A DNA stretch of 64,000 nucleotides, taken from positions 10,198,607 through 10,262,606 of the forward strand of contig OY783194.1 in assembly GCA_963678675.1 (NCBI GenBank), given 5' to 3'. Each line of letters starts with the position of its first letter. Positions within the stretch are counted from its first letter, which is position 1. This document shows, in pieces, positions 19,567 to 30,172 of the stretch. The translations under genes were made by a program, and so were the position numbers. This stretch comes from Xiphydria camelus. Taxonomy: Eukaryota; Arthropoda; Insecta; Hymenoptera; Xiphydriidae. A model generated the notes under the pieces. That model searched no databases. It was not told the DNA's origin and worked only from the letters and a program-made list of their open reading frames with translations.

Positions 19567-20523
19567 TAGGGTAAAGCGAGGAGAGATGGCACAGTAGGAG
19601 AGACGGACCACCAGCGATATCTTTTACATCGTGGCAACAAGGCCCGATCCAATCACGTTGACATAGCCGCAATTAACAGTCGTGCTTTTAAATCCGTTTC
19701 TGCTGTTGTTTGTCATTGTTTTTGTTAGTTACAAGCGATCATTGTTTATGACTACGCTAAAAATTTTTCTGAGGTTATTTTGTTCGTCAATTAAATCACT
19801 TTAAGGTAAATTTTAGCCTAATGTAGTGCAAAGTACTGGTAAGACGGGTTTTCTGGTGGACACCTAACCTTAAAACAGGCGTGTATATAGTTTCGTTTAG
19901 TAAATATTGTCCGGTCCATCTCTCCTAAGCTTTTAGGAGAGATGGACCAGCATTTGCGAGGAGAGATGGACTAAGGCTTTAGGTATGATTTCAGAAAAAT
20001 GCCCAACAAGTGCAAGCAAAAACTGAACACACCTCCAAGGACTACATGGTCTGCGGATTATTTATACCTGGCAATAACGTTTTAACATTTTAGCGATATG
20101 GAAAATGAATGCGTCGGGTGCAACGAAGATTATCGGCAAACCAAGAAAAAGGATGACTGGCTTAAGTGCGATTTGTGTTTGAAATGGCTGCACGACGACT
20201 GCACATCTTATGAAAACATTTGTCAAACGTACGGCATTAAAGCAATGAAGAAAAAGCGTTAAAAGTTAATAGTCCATCTATCCTACCCCTAATGGTCCAA
20301 CTCTCCTACACTAATTGTAAGTAGGACAGATGGACCAATTTAGTATTTTACTTTTTTCTGTTTGGTGTCATTATGATAAGTGTTTTGTGTTTTTCAATTA
20401 TACCAAAAGGACGCTAAAGTTATTGTTAGTTTTCTGTATTACTTGGTATTTTTTAATTTTCCGTTAATAAGAAAATATTTTAAATTTTGTAAAACGTGTG
20501 CCATCTCTCCTCGCTTTACCCTA
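19567..20523. mobile_element. 953-bp pogo-like deletion derivative
   Basis: TA, GGGTAAAGCGAGGAGAGATG at 19569, and the complement CATCTCTCCTCGCTTTACCC ending 20521, TA. GGAGAGATGGACCA-type motifs are repeated inside (19604, 19926, 19960, 20330 region). No DDE domain. It retains a short C-terminal exon (20098-20262). The ends share layout and bases with the element at 550-5423. Confidence 0.88.
20098..20262 (+). CDS. PHD-finger-like 54-residue ORF in a pogo-like element
   Basis: MENECVGCNEDYRQTKKKDD, then WLKCDLCLKWLHDDC, ending KKKR and TAA. The Cys/His spacing C-x2-C ... W-x2-C-x2-C-x3-WLH-x2-C is that of the PHD-like finger found at the C-terminus of many pogo-type DDE_1 transposases. CATTTTAG just upstream (20086-20093) could be the acceptor of the transposase's last exon. 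Alone, the ORF could encode only a zinc finger. Its survival without the catalytic domain may be chance. Confidence 0.65.
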   Translation: MENECVGCNEDYRQTKKKDDWLKCDLCLKWLHDDCTSYENICQTYGIKAMKKKR

Positions 20524-20562
20524 TATTTTCATTTTCAAATTGATCGTATAGTAGAATATCCA

Positions 20563-20862
20563 TTTTTTTATTATTACACAAATTTTCCGAACAATTTCTG
20601 CAAAGGTATGAACATAAGTAACGGTACCTTTGCCCGATAATCCGGGACTCGAGAAATACCCAGCGTCACCCCAGACTCTAACGGTAATTATTAGTCTATG
20701 GAGGGGATAGCGTGAGCTGATGCGGTGCGCTCTGATTGGCTAAAAGAAAATGATATTGAACAAAGGGTGACGCTGGCTATTTCCCGAGTCCCAGATTTAG
20801 CGGGTAAATGTTCATACCTTTGCAGAAATTGTTGAGAAAATTTGTATAATAATAAAATAATG
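20563..20862. mobile_element. foldback MITE, ACAAATTTTCCGAACAATTT ends
   Basis: ACAAATTTTCCGAACAATTT (20579-20598) pairs with AAATTGTTGAGAAAATTTGT (20825-20844), and the arms extend inward through TGCAAAGGTATGAACAT. The core motif GACGCTGGCTAATTCCCGAG (here with TAT for TAA) recurs at 28738-28757. Confidence 0.75.
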
Positions 20863-20866
20863 GATA

Positions 20867-21730
20867 CTAGGGGGCTCCGCCCCCTACTCGCTTCGCTCGT
20901 CAACTCCCGGGAGCTGTCGCCCTTGCGCCGCTATCACGCCCCCCTCCCAAGCTTTTGCATGACGACGACGACGACGACGAGAACGGCGACGACGAGAACG
21001 GCGACGACGAGAACGGCGACGACGAGAACGGCGACGACGAGGACGACGAGGATGACGATTGTCGTCATCCTCGTCGTCGCCGTCATCGTCCTCGTAATCC
21101 TCGTCGTCGTCGTCCTCGTCGTCGCCGTCCTCATCGTCACTGTCCTCGTCGTCGTCGTCGTCGTCGCCCTCCTCGTCGTCGTCGTCGTCGTCGTCGCCCT
21201 CCTCGTCGTCGTTGTCCTCGTCGTCGCCGTCGTTGTCGTCCTCGTCGTTGTTGTCCTCGTCGTCGTTGTCCTCGTCGTCGCCGTCCTCATCGTTGTCGTC
21301 CTCGTCGTCGCCGTCCTCGTCGTCGTTGGCCTCGTCGTCGCCGTCCTCGTCGTCGTTGTCCTCGTTGTCGCCGTCGTCGTCGTCGTCGCCCTCCTCGTCT
21401 TCGTTGTCCTCGTCGTCGCCGTCGTTGTCGTCCTCGTCGTTGTTGTCCTCGTCGTCGTTGTCCTCGTCGTCGCCGTCCTCATCGTTGTCGTCCTCGTCGT
21501 CGCCGTCCTCGTCGTCGTTGTCCTCGTTGTCGCCGTCCTCGTCGTCGCCGTCCTCATCATCGCCGTCCTCGTGGTCGCCATCCTCGTTGTCGTAGTCCTG
21601 GTCGTCGCCGTCCTCCTTCTCCTCCAACAACCGTCGGTACTTCGCGCATCCGGTTCGAAGTCGCTGGAGTTTTTGGCGACACGGTTTTGTCCACGCATTT
21701 ATTCGAAAACTGTTTTATATAATATAGAGA
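20867..21730 (-). mobile_element. non-autonomous Helitron containing a GTC/GAC array
   Basis: The minus-strand 3' end is GGGGGCGGAGCCCCCTAG then T (20884-20866), a hairpin plus CTAG terminus. The upstream CGAGCGAAGCGAG is typical of Helitron 3' regions. A plausible 5' end is TCTCTATATTATATAAAAC (21730-21712, minus), but other TC starts are possible. The core is almost entirely a trinucleotide-based array. No protein. Confidence 0.7.
20955..21632. repeat. degenerate GAC/GTC array with higher-order structure
   Basis: 20955-21059 is (GAC)n with GAGAACG variants; 21060-21632 is the complementary (GTC)n with CTC, CAT and GTT variants. The junction can therefore form a long hairpin. Inside the GTC part, a ~118-bp block at 21210-21327 recurs at 21402-21519 (period 192 bp), a higher-order duplication. 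All frames are open for hundreds of codons only because of the repeat. Confidence 0.85.
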
Positions 21731-22365
21731 CCAAGAGACACGGCAGTGTCTCGCGGCATGTTCGTTCAACGTCGTAGCACCCGCGTATCTTTACAGGAAA
21801 AATGTCTGCCCCCTTCATACCTCAATTTTTACATCGAATTTTCTCAATAAATATATGGTTATAACCAAAACTATGCTTAGTTACGCCATGTAAATTGATT
21901 ATTCTCTATTGATAGAGACCAGAATAAATTTTATAAGTTACATATTAACAGAGATTCATCCTTAACCCCCTCTGACGCTAAACTCTTAACAATCCCTGTC
22001 GTGTGAGTTGGAGAGAGGGAACAGCCAATCGCGCGCGGTCGCTTCATGTGTTAGTGACTGGTGTCACAGAAATGGCCCCCCACTCTCATTTAGCCAGGCT
22101 CGTAGTTAGCTGTGCGCTGAGTCTTATTTAAATCACACCGCAGGTAACTTTGAACGTTTCGTCGGTGCCCAGCGACCGTACGGGTTACAACACGCGATGG
22201 CCCTGTCACTCTCTCCCCACTACGTAAGGTCTCACGCTTAACTCTGCCCCGCACAGTGGTGGGGAACCGAGCATTGCCGTCAGAGGTTAACATTGTGAAG
22301 CCACGCCCCTCCCGCCTTAAACTCGAGAATTTTAGATTTCTCGGCCGATATATATATATGTCAAA
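21731..22365. other. no gene recognised
   Basis: Mixed AT-rich and moderately GC-rich sequence (22010-22320). No terminal repeats, no domain in any frame. Confidence 0.35.
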
Positions 22366-22585
22366 ATGTCACAAAAATTCCGGCAATCTTCGGCGATAGT
22401 CGGCCATGATCGGAAACGTGTATACATAGATGCGATCAAACACACACACGCGCCATTGAATGTGTGAGATATATTCCGGCTTTCATCGTCGACTGTTCGG
22501 CGATGATCGGAAATGCGTACACAAATGCGACCACACGCATACGCCATCAAATGTATGTGAGAGAATATATATGTATGACTTCAAA
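22366..22585 (+). repeat. two diverged tandem units of ~110 bp
   Basis: TCCGGCAATCTTCGGCGATAG with ATGATCGGAAACGTGTATACA (unit 1) recurs as TCCGGCTTTCATCG with GATGATCGGAAATGCGTACAC (unit 2). Both end in an ACACACGC...CCAT-AATGTGTGAGA-like segment. Confidence 0.6.
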
Positions 22586-22611
22586 TGCCTGTATCTCCTT
22601 TCCTAATTACT

Positions 22612-23584
22612 TTAACCTTTATGTGACTGGGAAAAAAAACACCTTCTAATGACGCTGTAGGTACCTAGGTAACAACTATGATTTAAGTTGAAAGTAGCTA
22701 CTTAAAGAGTTTGTATTTGCCATAAATATAGTGGGAAACGTATTTGTAGTTGAAAACACAAATTTATTATAAATTTTGATGCACGCCGCTGATCTCAATC
22801 TTGCGCAGTGCTCCACGCACTGAAAGTTACGTAGACAACCTTAGACCCGTCTGAAAAATTCTAACGGCGAACTGTGCGGGAGTCAGTAGTGCGTTTTACG
22901 TTGTCGCGTAAATAAGTTGAGAGAGAGTGGTCGTAACAAGTTGAAATTTACTGTTTATCGTTTGTTTCAAGATGGCAGATATTGATGGCCAAGTACTAAT
23001 TCCTTAGAAATGGTACTTGGTCATCAAATAATGCAAGCTGCCGAAGTAAACAAGGATCAGCACCCCGTGATGCATCTGGACGTATTCCCGTTGTTGGAAG
23101 TTGCTACTTACGTCTAGAGTTGCGCCACAGACAACGCAAAACCAGAAAGTCGTGCACTCTTCTTGCATAAAGCCAGTTTGCAATGAACATCCTTGAGCAA
23201 GACCGTTTGCGAAACTTGTAACCTACAGACTGATTAGACTTTTGCAATAATTTATATATTATTTTTATATTATATACTTCTTGGCCAATAAAAATAATAT
23301 GAAAACGTTTTCGTTGTTTTTTCTACCGCAATATTATTAATTCTGTGGAAAATACGTAAAAGTACCCCGGTACCTAAACCGTCATTAGAGGGTGTAAACA
23401 TTTCAAATAATAATTTCTCGCTAAATTAATAATTGCAGTGACCAAAAAACGTTACATAATACACTAAATAGCTAGTTTAGAGATCTCGCAGAACCACCAC
23501 GTACAACGGCTCTTAATACGCAAATGAACACTGTCTACAAATACAGAAGTTACCCGGGTACGTTCTCAGTCACATAAAGGTTAA
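22612..23584 (+). mobile_element. piggyBac-type element remnant, 973 bp
   Basis: TTAA, CCTTTATGTGACTGGG ... CTCAGTCACATAAAGG, TTAA. Inside, 23120-23210 in one plus frame reads TQNQKVVHSSCIKPVCNEH, the C-terminal cysteine-rich finger of piggyBac transposases in degraded form. Earlier frames are broken. It is a deletion derivative with only the tail of the gene. Confidence 0.8.
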
Positions 23585-23703
23585 AAATATTTTTTCTTCT
23601 TCCTTGAATTCATATGGTGACAGTAAATGTATCAAGCTGTCAAAATAGCTTAAAAGAAAAGAAGGAAATGACATGAATCTATATTATCGACTATCGGATT
23701 ATT

Positions 23704-24050
23704 TACCGTATGTCCCACTCTGTACGGGCCAGTTAGAAAGTTACCTTCAGGGAGGCTTGGTCGGTAATCGAAACATTTAATACCGGTAGAAGTCGAGTCG
23801 GTAGTTAGAGTTGGTGTCAATTCGGGAGATCGAAGCGTCTAACCTCGAAATTATGAATTTGTGAATAATGGTGAGTAATTTCTATTATTCACAAATTCAT
23901 AATTTCGAAGTTAGACGCTTCAATCACCCGAATTGACACCAACTCTAACTACCGACTCGACTTCTACCGGTATTAAATGACTCAAGTACCGAACAAGTCT
24001 CCCCGAAGGTAACTTCAAACTGGCCCGTACAGAGTGGGACATACGGTGTA
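23704..24050. mobile_element. palindromic MITE, CCGTATGTCCCACTC family, copy 2
   Basis: TA, CCGTATGTCCCACTCTGTAC (23706) ... GTACAGAGTGGGACATACGG (24027-24046), then TGTA where TA is expected. Arms about 160 bp. Otherwise as copy 1. Confidence 0.87.
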
Positions 24051-24169
24051 CCTTACCGACTGTCGAAGTCAAATTTCAAGGTATCGGCCATAGGTATGAC
24101 TTTGATCGGTTTGCCCGCGGACATACGGCAGTTATTTATGGAAATCCTTTCACAAACGAATTGTTCTGG

Positions 24170-25090
24170 GGAAAATATATATATTATTGAAACATTAATT
24201 ATAAAATCATTTCAAAATATCATGAGAATAAATCAAAAGTAACGTGGTTATAATTAATTGACTCGTATCGGTATAAAATGTGAGAGTTTAATTTTGTGGT
24301 AATAAAAAGCTATTCTCCTACATGTACATATTCTCCTCATGAATAGATTCCAAAAAGGAGTGAAATCTTGTCACAAAAACAGATTCTCTGTAAAAAAAAG
24401 GCGGCATGTTCATTCAGTGCAAACAAAATTGATACGTAAAATACTCTCCAAAAAAGATTAGAAATCAATTAAGATCGCCATGTTCAAGATTTATATATAC
24501 AAAATAAGGCATCATTTGAAAGGAAAATTATTGTAAATCTAATTTATAAAAAAATTTTCATAAAAAAGAACTTGCCGCGTTTAAGTTTTCACATTTTTTT
24601 CCACTATACAGGGTGTCCCAGAAAATACACGCCAGCGTAGCGGGTTGCACATCGGTAGAAGCACCCGATCCAAGATGGTTCTCTAAAATTCGGTGGTAAT
24701 ACCGACAGCCCAGACACGAACCGAATAGACGTTCCAGTCTGAAAGATATCGGTCATCTCAATAGTGGTGAATGTGACAGACGCTCCGTATAGTTTGATAA
24801 TCGTTTGGCGTGTATGTTCTGGGACACCCTGTATACTGGTGGTATCATATAAGGGTATGAATTTATTTAAAATCATAAGTGCATAAACATCGAATAAAGT
24901 TTTCTATCTGTCTGAATTTTTTATTTTGAAGGAAAAAACGCGGCGTTCTTTTTTAAGAAATTTGTTTATAAATTTTTTGTCGAATTTTTTAGTAACTTGA
25001 TTAACAATCATTTTCCTTTCAATTGATGCCTTTTATTTTTTATATATAAATCTTGAACATGGCGATCTTAATTGATTTCTAATCTTTTTT
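24170..25090. repeat. imperfect palindrome; inverted copy at 51230-51770
   Basis: AAGATCGCCATGTTCAAGAT (24472) pairs with ATCTTGAACATGGCGATCTT (25048), with arms through the CTTGCCGCG / CGCGGCG... region. The left part (GTGGTAATAAAAAGCTATTC, 24296) recurs in reverse complement at 51660-51680. A partial copy lies at 49370-49510. A separate MITE occupies the middle (24609-24832). Confidence 0.75.
24609..24832. mobile_element. MITE with ACAGGGTGTCCCAGAA ends
   Basis: TAT, ACAGGGTGTCCCAGAA (24608) ... TTCTGGGACACCCTGT, ATA. ACACGCCA and TGGCGTGT extend the ends to about 27 bp. A truncated relative lies at 47155-47345 and a diverged one near 8030-8150. Mariner-like ends; non-coding. Confidence 0.82.
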
Positions 25091-26790
25091 GGAGATTCTA
25101 CTATACGATCAATTTGAAAATGAAAATATAATTATTAACGACGATTTACAGTGTAGAAGTAATAGTAGTTTACCGGTCTCTCTGATGCAAAACGATGACG
25201 AAGATTATTAATTTAAGAATATCCTTAGATATAATTCATTACGTTTTAATTAGTTTTAATAACCTCTTGTAATTTTCTAAAGCCTAATTTTTTTAAAAAT
25301 AGTAAAATGAATCATTAAACCTTAAAACGATTTTTTTTCATCTGTCACGTTCTGTGTCCAATTTGAATGTAATTTTTCTGTTTGATTAGGAGTATAACTA
25401 AAATTAGTAAAAATTATCAAAAACCGAGGTTGAATTGCTATTTTCAACGATTTAATTCCATACGAGTTCGAGCAATAAAAGATTATCTCTCTCTGAGAGA
25501 CGCATGAACTCACGTCGCGTTATCCTTGTCGCACCTGCGAGAAACGCTACACTCGAGCTTCTCGACTCCGAAACGAAGCAATACACATTTATTTTGGTAA
25601 ATTAAAAATTTTGAAAATTATGCTTATATCAATTGAGTATTTAAAAAAGGAGTACGTCTAATTTTCTACGAAAAAATGCGTTTTTGTTATTAAAATGTTT
25701 AAATGCATTTTTGACGCTCGATAACTGGCCTAAAACCGAAAAAAATGACAAATGTTTATTTCTGATGATTGCATATTTAATTGCCTTTAAAACAAAACGA
25801 AGATCATCGAAAAATATCAATTTTTAGTGAAGTTAGAGGCATTTGTTTACGAGAGCGCGTGGGCGCTACGGTGTGTATTTATATACAAAATGCAATATCT
25901 CGAGAACTATTCATCGTAGCAAAATGAGATAAAAACCAATCGTTTTGTCTTTAAATTCTCTAAATTTTTTCCGCAGCTTGTCTCGATAACTTCTCAATAG
26001 TTTTCGAGATATTTAAAGAAAAAGCCGTACAAAATATACATTTTTATTAAAAATTAAAAAGCTCACTTTGGCTTTATGTAACACACATTTGTTCTATATA
26101 TTTTTCCGAGTATTTAAAAAAAAAATTAAAATCGGACACTTATGAAGCAAAAACGCCACAAAATCGATTTTCTCAGCCCATCTACTGTACTATACCCTTG
26201 TCATATGTAGAACTCTCTCGCCATGTTAGGCACCTGGCCGCTACCTAGCGCTCGACCTCGTTTTTCAATTCGTCGTCGATCTGGAAATGCGTTCCACCCA
26301 GGGGTGACTTCAACTCAGGAAACAGATGAAAATCACTAGGTGCTAAGTCTGGGTTGTAGGGGGAATGGGTGAGGATGTCCCATCCAAATTGGGCCAGGAG
26401 ATCGGCTTTGCATGGGCAGTATGGGGACGAGTGTTGTCGTGATCAAAACACACTCCCTTCGTCAGCATTTCCCTCCTTCGATTTTGAATGGCAGGACGTA
26501 GCGTTTTAGTAATTTTCATCTGTTTCCTGAGTTGAAGTCACACCTGGGTGGAACGCATTTCCAGACCGACGACGAGTTGAAAAACGGGGTCGAGCGCTAC
26601 CTGCCCAACGCGGCGGAAGAGTTCCATGACAGGGATATACGAAAAATGTTACAGCGCATGCAAAAGTGTATCGATCGCAACGATGATTTCGTCGAAAAAT
26701 AGCTGAAACTCCAGCCTTTCCACCAATGTAACATTCATTGCCAATAAACGTGTTTTCTATGTGAAAAAAAATGCGTCACGGGACGCCTGT
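25090..26790. repeat. right arm of the long inverted repeat
   Basis: The reverse complement of 20550-20524 and 19566-18356. It lacks the pogo-like element of the left arm, showing that element came later than the inverted duplication or that this copy has the empty site. The frame HELTSRYPCRTCEKRYTRAS (about 25503-25562) is conserved between arms. Confidence 0.85.
26195..26790. pseudogene. two mariner transposase fragments, head-on
   Basis: Minus strand, 26520-26210: RRREMLTKGVCFDHDNTRPH, containing the mariner HDNxRPH catalytic block, then the C-terminal blocks broken by frameshifts. Plus strand, 26516-26700: HLFPELKSHLGGTHFQTDDE, then LKNGVERYL and RMQKCIDRNDDFVEK with TAG. The plus copy's last line and the sequence to 26750 match the fragment at 18405-18535. 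Opposed, overlapping fragments imply an inverted rearrangement. Confidence 0.8.
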
Positions 26791-26799
26791 TAGGTGTGA

Positions 26800-26965
26800 A
26801 ACATCGAAATTCTTCTTGTATGAAATTCGCGTTTGTATTTATGACTGTGATACTATTAAACGGTACGAACCATTGTGTCGAATTCCGTTTATCGCGAGGC
26901 GGAACAGCGACCGTTGGCCGAGTTAAGAGAGAGTAAACTAAATGCGCTTTTTGAATTAGACAAGT
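26800..26965. repeat. fragment of the 8560-8915 MITE family
   Basis: TAGGTGTGAAACATCGAAATT and GTATTTATGACTGTGATACT recur here with CGTTTATCGCGAG-GGAACAGCGAC as at 8767-8790. The right arm is lost. Confidence 0.7.
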
Positions 26966-27116
26966 TAGTTAATACTTACGGTAGACGGTTAGACGGTAGG
27001 TTATAAATTAACGGTTTATCCGTTCATTATTTCTCGATAGAATAGCACCCCATAGCAAAATTATGAGTATTGCATGAGCACCTCTGTGGGTGCCCAGTTA
27101 TAAATATATACCTTTT

Positions 27117-27690
27117 TTTTGTTAATCTAGGGTCAATCTCGACATAATGCGGACGGTATATTTCGGCGAATTTAGGCTGTAAATGGGCTTGCATTTGTCC
27201 GTTTGTGCGTTTATCCGCCTCCAGTGCAATACGAAGTCCGCCCGCAGTCTACACAAACTTTTGTGGTAAGCGTGTAAATCCGGCACAAATGCTTCCCAAG
27301 CTTCCGCAAACTTCCTTTGATTTGTGCCAAAAACCGACACTCGGTCGGATCGGCTGGCAAGCCTACACAAGCCAAGCCAAACGCCCTATTCACGCACTTG
27401 AATTTGTGATAGCTTGTCGAGGTTTGACAAGCGTGTAAACCCGGCATTAGGTTTTTCGGATCGGTCATCCATTGAATTCGTCCATCTCCCCTTTACAAAG
27501 TAATTTAGTAGTGGTCAGATAGCGGTATCGATTACAATAAAGAATTGCGGGAAACAGCTTATTTTAACCCATCCGGTAATTAACCTTTCCGGGAAAGGTG
27601 CGGAAATGCAAGCGCATTTACGGCCTAAATTCGCCAAAATATACCGTCCGCATTATGTCGAGATTGACCCTAAATTAATAAGGTATATAT
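27117..27690. mobile_element. foldback element, TAGGGTCAATCTCGACATAA ends
   Basis: TAGGGTCAATCTCGACATAA (27128) pairs with TTATGTCGAGATTGACCCTA (27653-27672), and CGGACGGTATATTTCGGCGAA with its complement. The right interior (27455-27620) is shared with 28830-28940, 32060-32245 and 48120-48370. AAGCGTGTAAAYCCGGCA occurs twice (27269, 27429). Confidence 0.75.
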
Positions 27691-28370
27691 TTCGCGGTGA
27701 TACTAATTGCTAAGGATCGATATTCAAAATTCCGACCATATCGTTTGTCGGAACAATCACTCATATAACTACAATACTTGCAACGTGCAACGTATTAATA
27801 CGATGCTCCGACGTATTAAGTACGACGCTCCGCTATAGGGCTCGTGCATGCCCGAGTGGTGGCGCGGTAGTAGGCAATATTCAGCGCTACAGTGGCCGTC
27901 GACATCATTAATCCTTTTGCTCACCTCGTATTCATTTAAATACATGGATTTTGTATATCTCTTATGACAAGCTCAAGCTATTTTTGACTGTTTATTAAAT
28001 TTGTATTCATTTGTGTTCATTTGTATACCAATTCATGACTGACTGATGACATATAGCGACATCTGTAAAGTAAATTCGAAACCTGAAAGTCTTCTTTTAT
28101 AGTGGCAAATAGCAGATCTTTTACTTTAAAAAAAGGGCGTGAGAGAAAGGGTTAAAGACGTTACATTGGGTTTTTTTAGGGCGATTTTTGCACCCCTACA
28201 TGATTGTCTCGACTTCGGCATAATGAAAAACAACCTTTCATTTATAAGATTTGTTACTAATTATCACAAAATACTAACTTCCGTTATGTACCGTGTAGAA
28301 AGTGTAATGCTTTTAATGTTTACTCTTGCCACTAGAGCACATCTCAATCACCGTGCATGAGCCCTAAGAA
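27691..28370. other. no gene recognised
   Basis: Mixed intronic sequence. Neither strand shows a domain; no paired ends were found. Confidence 0.35.
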
Positions 28371-28600
28371 CGCTTGGTACAGCTTCGTACACCGATATAG
28401 TAAGCGTGTAGTAGTAAGTTGGGAAGCTAGCGCTCGGGGAAAGGGGATCTCCGAGTCCTGGCGGAGAGAGTTGACGCGTCCCGAGTTTTGCGTCTTGTCA
28501 TGCCTACGTCTAGCGAAACAGCCGTTTTCACCGCCGTAGCGCGGCATTAGATGTTTCACATCAAAAATTGGAGACCTTACTTTACGGACACGCCTCGTAT
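28371..28600. repeat. inverted copy of the 7980-8540 repeat
   Basis: ACACCGATATAGTAAGCGTG (28389) and GATGTTTCACATC (28549-28561) correspond to reverse complements near 8516 and 8219. It is followed by TTGGAGACCTTACTTTACGG, resembling a mariner-like end seen at 18359-18390. Confidence 0.65.
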
Positions 28601-29599
28601 AACTGTTGGAGATGAAATAAAGCAGGCGGTCAATATGATTGCAAACAATGTAAGAATTTGATTTGGATGTGACGTGTGGCATGCATTATTAATGCATATA
28701 TCCCAATATCGGTCGTTCTCCAATAAATTCAGAGTTTGACGCTGGCTAATTCCCGAGTCCCGTACCCAACGGGTATGAGCAGCGGTTGCTCGTCCCTGAC
28801 CATTAAGATGGGTCAGGCTACCTCGAATGATGGTTCGATCCTTTGTACCTGGATAAGCCAGGTGTCAGGTTTGCCGCATCGGTCATCTATTGGGGTTCCT
28901 TATTTCTTCTCCTTACAAAGCTGATTCAGTATTCGAAGTATTGGGACCGTGCAACATCCGTACAGTGACACCTGGTGGCAGTACTCGGCGAAAAATAGGC
29001 ACTTTTATACAGTACCAAATACGATAAGAATATAGAAATCCTCGGCAAAACCAATTAGTGAACAACAATATGAATGTTTTTCATCAGGTGTATTTTATAG
29101 CAATTATTTATATGTATAGAATTGCAATAAACAGTAAGTACAATATTTAGGGCCGGTTTATTCACCTTCAGATACGTTGACTGCCATATAATGTACTTTA
29201 ACTCGGTAGCGGTAGTGGCTGGCAGTGAACGAGTTACATTTACCCAGCAGATACCTTGGATACAATTTTACCGTATTATGCAATAACGGATTAAGGGGGT
29301 ATTACTGTCTAGACGCTTGTTTTTAATGTAATTTTTAGGAATTAATTTTACGAAAACTATCAAACCTACAGTGCCGGGGTTTTTGACGCATAATAAGACA
29401 TGTTTCAACTAATAACACAAATTTGTATAAAACATTTTATTGGAATCTGTACAAGTTATGCGCTGCTATGCAGATCGTGACGTGAGACGGTGGTGTATTT
29501 TATAGCAATTATTTATATGTAGGTATAGAATTACAATAAGCAAATAGAAGGATGCGGTACAGCGCAGAAGGTTACTTTAGATGTGGCATTTGGAAATGA
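28601..29599. other. repeat fragments; 48-bp direct repeat; Harbinger-like end
   Basis: 28738-28940 holds fragments of two repeats shared with 20563-20862 and 48120-48370. GGTGTATTTTATAGCAATTA occurs at 29089 and 29491 within a ~48-bp direct repeat. Between them, TTA then GGGCCGGTTTATTCACC (29149-29167) looks like a PIF/Harbinger terminal repeat, with no partner found. Confidence 0.45.
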
Positions 29600-30172
29600 T
29601 TCAGCGGTGGATGAATGTAAAGATAGAGGAATTTATTTTCACGGATCAGTTACAAACGATAAACAGCTCATAGACCTTACTGGTGTATCATTTGATCATT
29701 TTCGTTTCCTAATTATTTATTCACTTTTGGAAATGCAACAATGCCTGATTGTTTCAAGGCCCAATATGCTGATACTCGAGTGATTATTGACTGCGCTGAG
29801 TTCAGAATTGACGTTCCTTCTGCTGTTGATGATCGTGTGTATTGTTACTCACATTATAAAAAATAAGGGCGGTAGAAAAAGTGACTCACAGATAACAATT
29901 GAGTCCGGTCTCATAGACTTGTTACAGGACGGCGATATAGTTTTGGCGGATAAAGGATTTCCAGAAATAAAAACCACACTTGACAGCGCAGGGAAAAAGG
30001 TTATTCTAGTTATGCCACCTTTTTTGGAAAAGAACTTTCACTTTTCCAAAGAGAAAACTGAACAAACTTATTCTATTGCAAAAGTTAGAATACACGTCGA
30101 AAGAATCATGCAGCGTTTAAGAACTCATCAGATTTTGAATAAAATTCCTGAACATATGTTTCACTACGTTGA
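29600..30172 (+). pseudogene. DDE_Tnp_4-type transposase, internally deleted copy
   Basis: The plus frames give NDKQLIDLTGVSFDHF, then (after loss of ~60-70 residues and frameshifts) YADTRVIIDCAEFRIDVPSA, with the first catalytic Asp in IIDC. GGRKSDSQITIESGLIDLLQ, GDIVLADKGFPE (second Asp) and RIHVERIMQRLRTHQILNKI (catalytic Glu) follow. These are the ordered blocks of DDE_4 transposases (Harbinger/IS4EU/ISL2EU relatives). It lacks the N-terminal THAP domain. It ends where the opposite copy begins. Confidence 0.82.

Larger units (their letters stand above)
18356..20550. repeat. left arm of a long inverted repeat (pairs with 25090-26790)
   Basis: 18356-19566 plus 20524-20550 match the reverse complement of roughly 26790-25090 with scattered differences. 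The pogo-like element 19567-20523 is an insertion confined to this arm. The outer ~170 bp of both arms is a mariner transposase C-terminus. Both arms carry the same zinc-finger-like frame (19050-19304 minus; about 25505-25610 plus). Spacer between arms is about 4.5 kb. Confidence 0.85.

Noticed and set aside
20842..21777. Several overlapping frames of 127-311 codons rich in Val, Asp/Glu, Arg or Ser
   Set aside because: They all come from the GTC/GAC array, are open in every frame, and have no domain or start context.
23000..23230. A working piggyBac transposase in the 22612-23584 element
   Set aside because: Only a degraded C-terminal finger is visible; frames are broken and the catalytic domain is absent.
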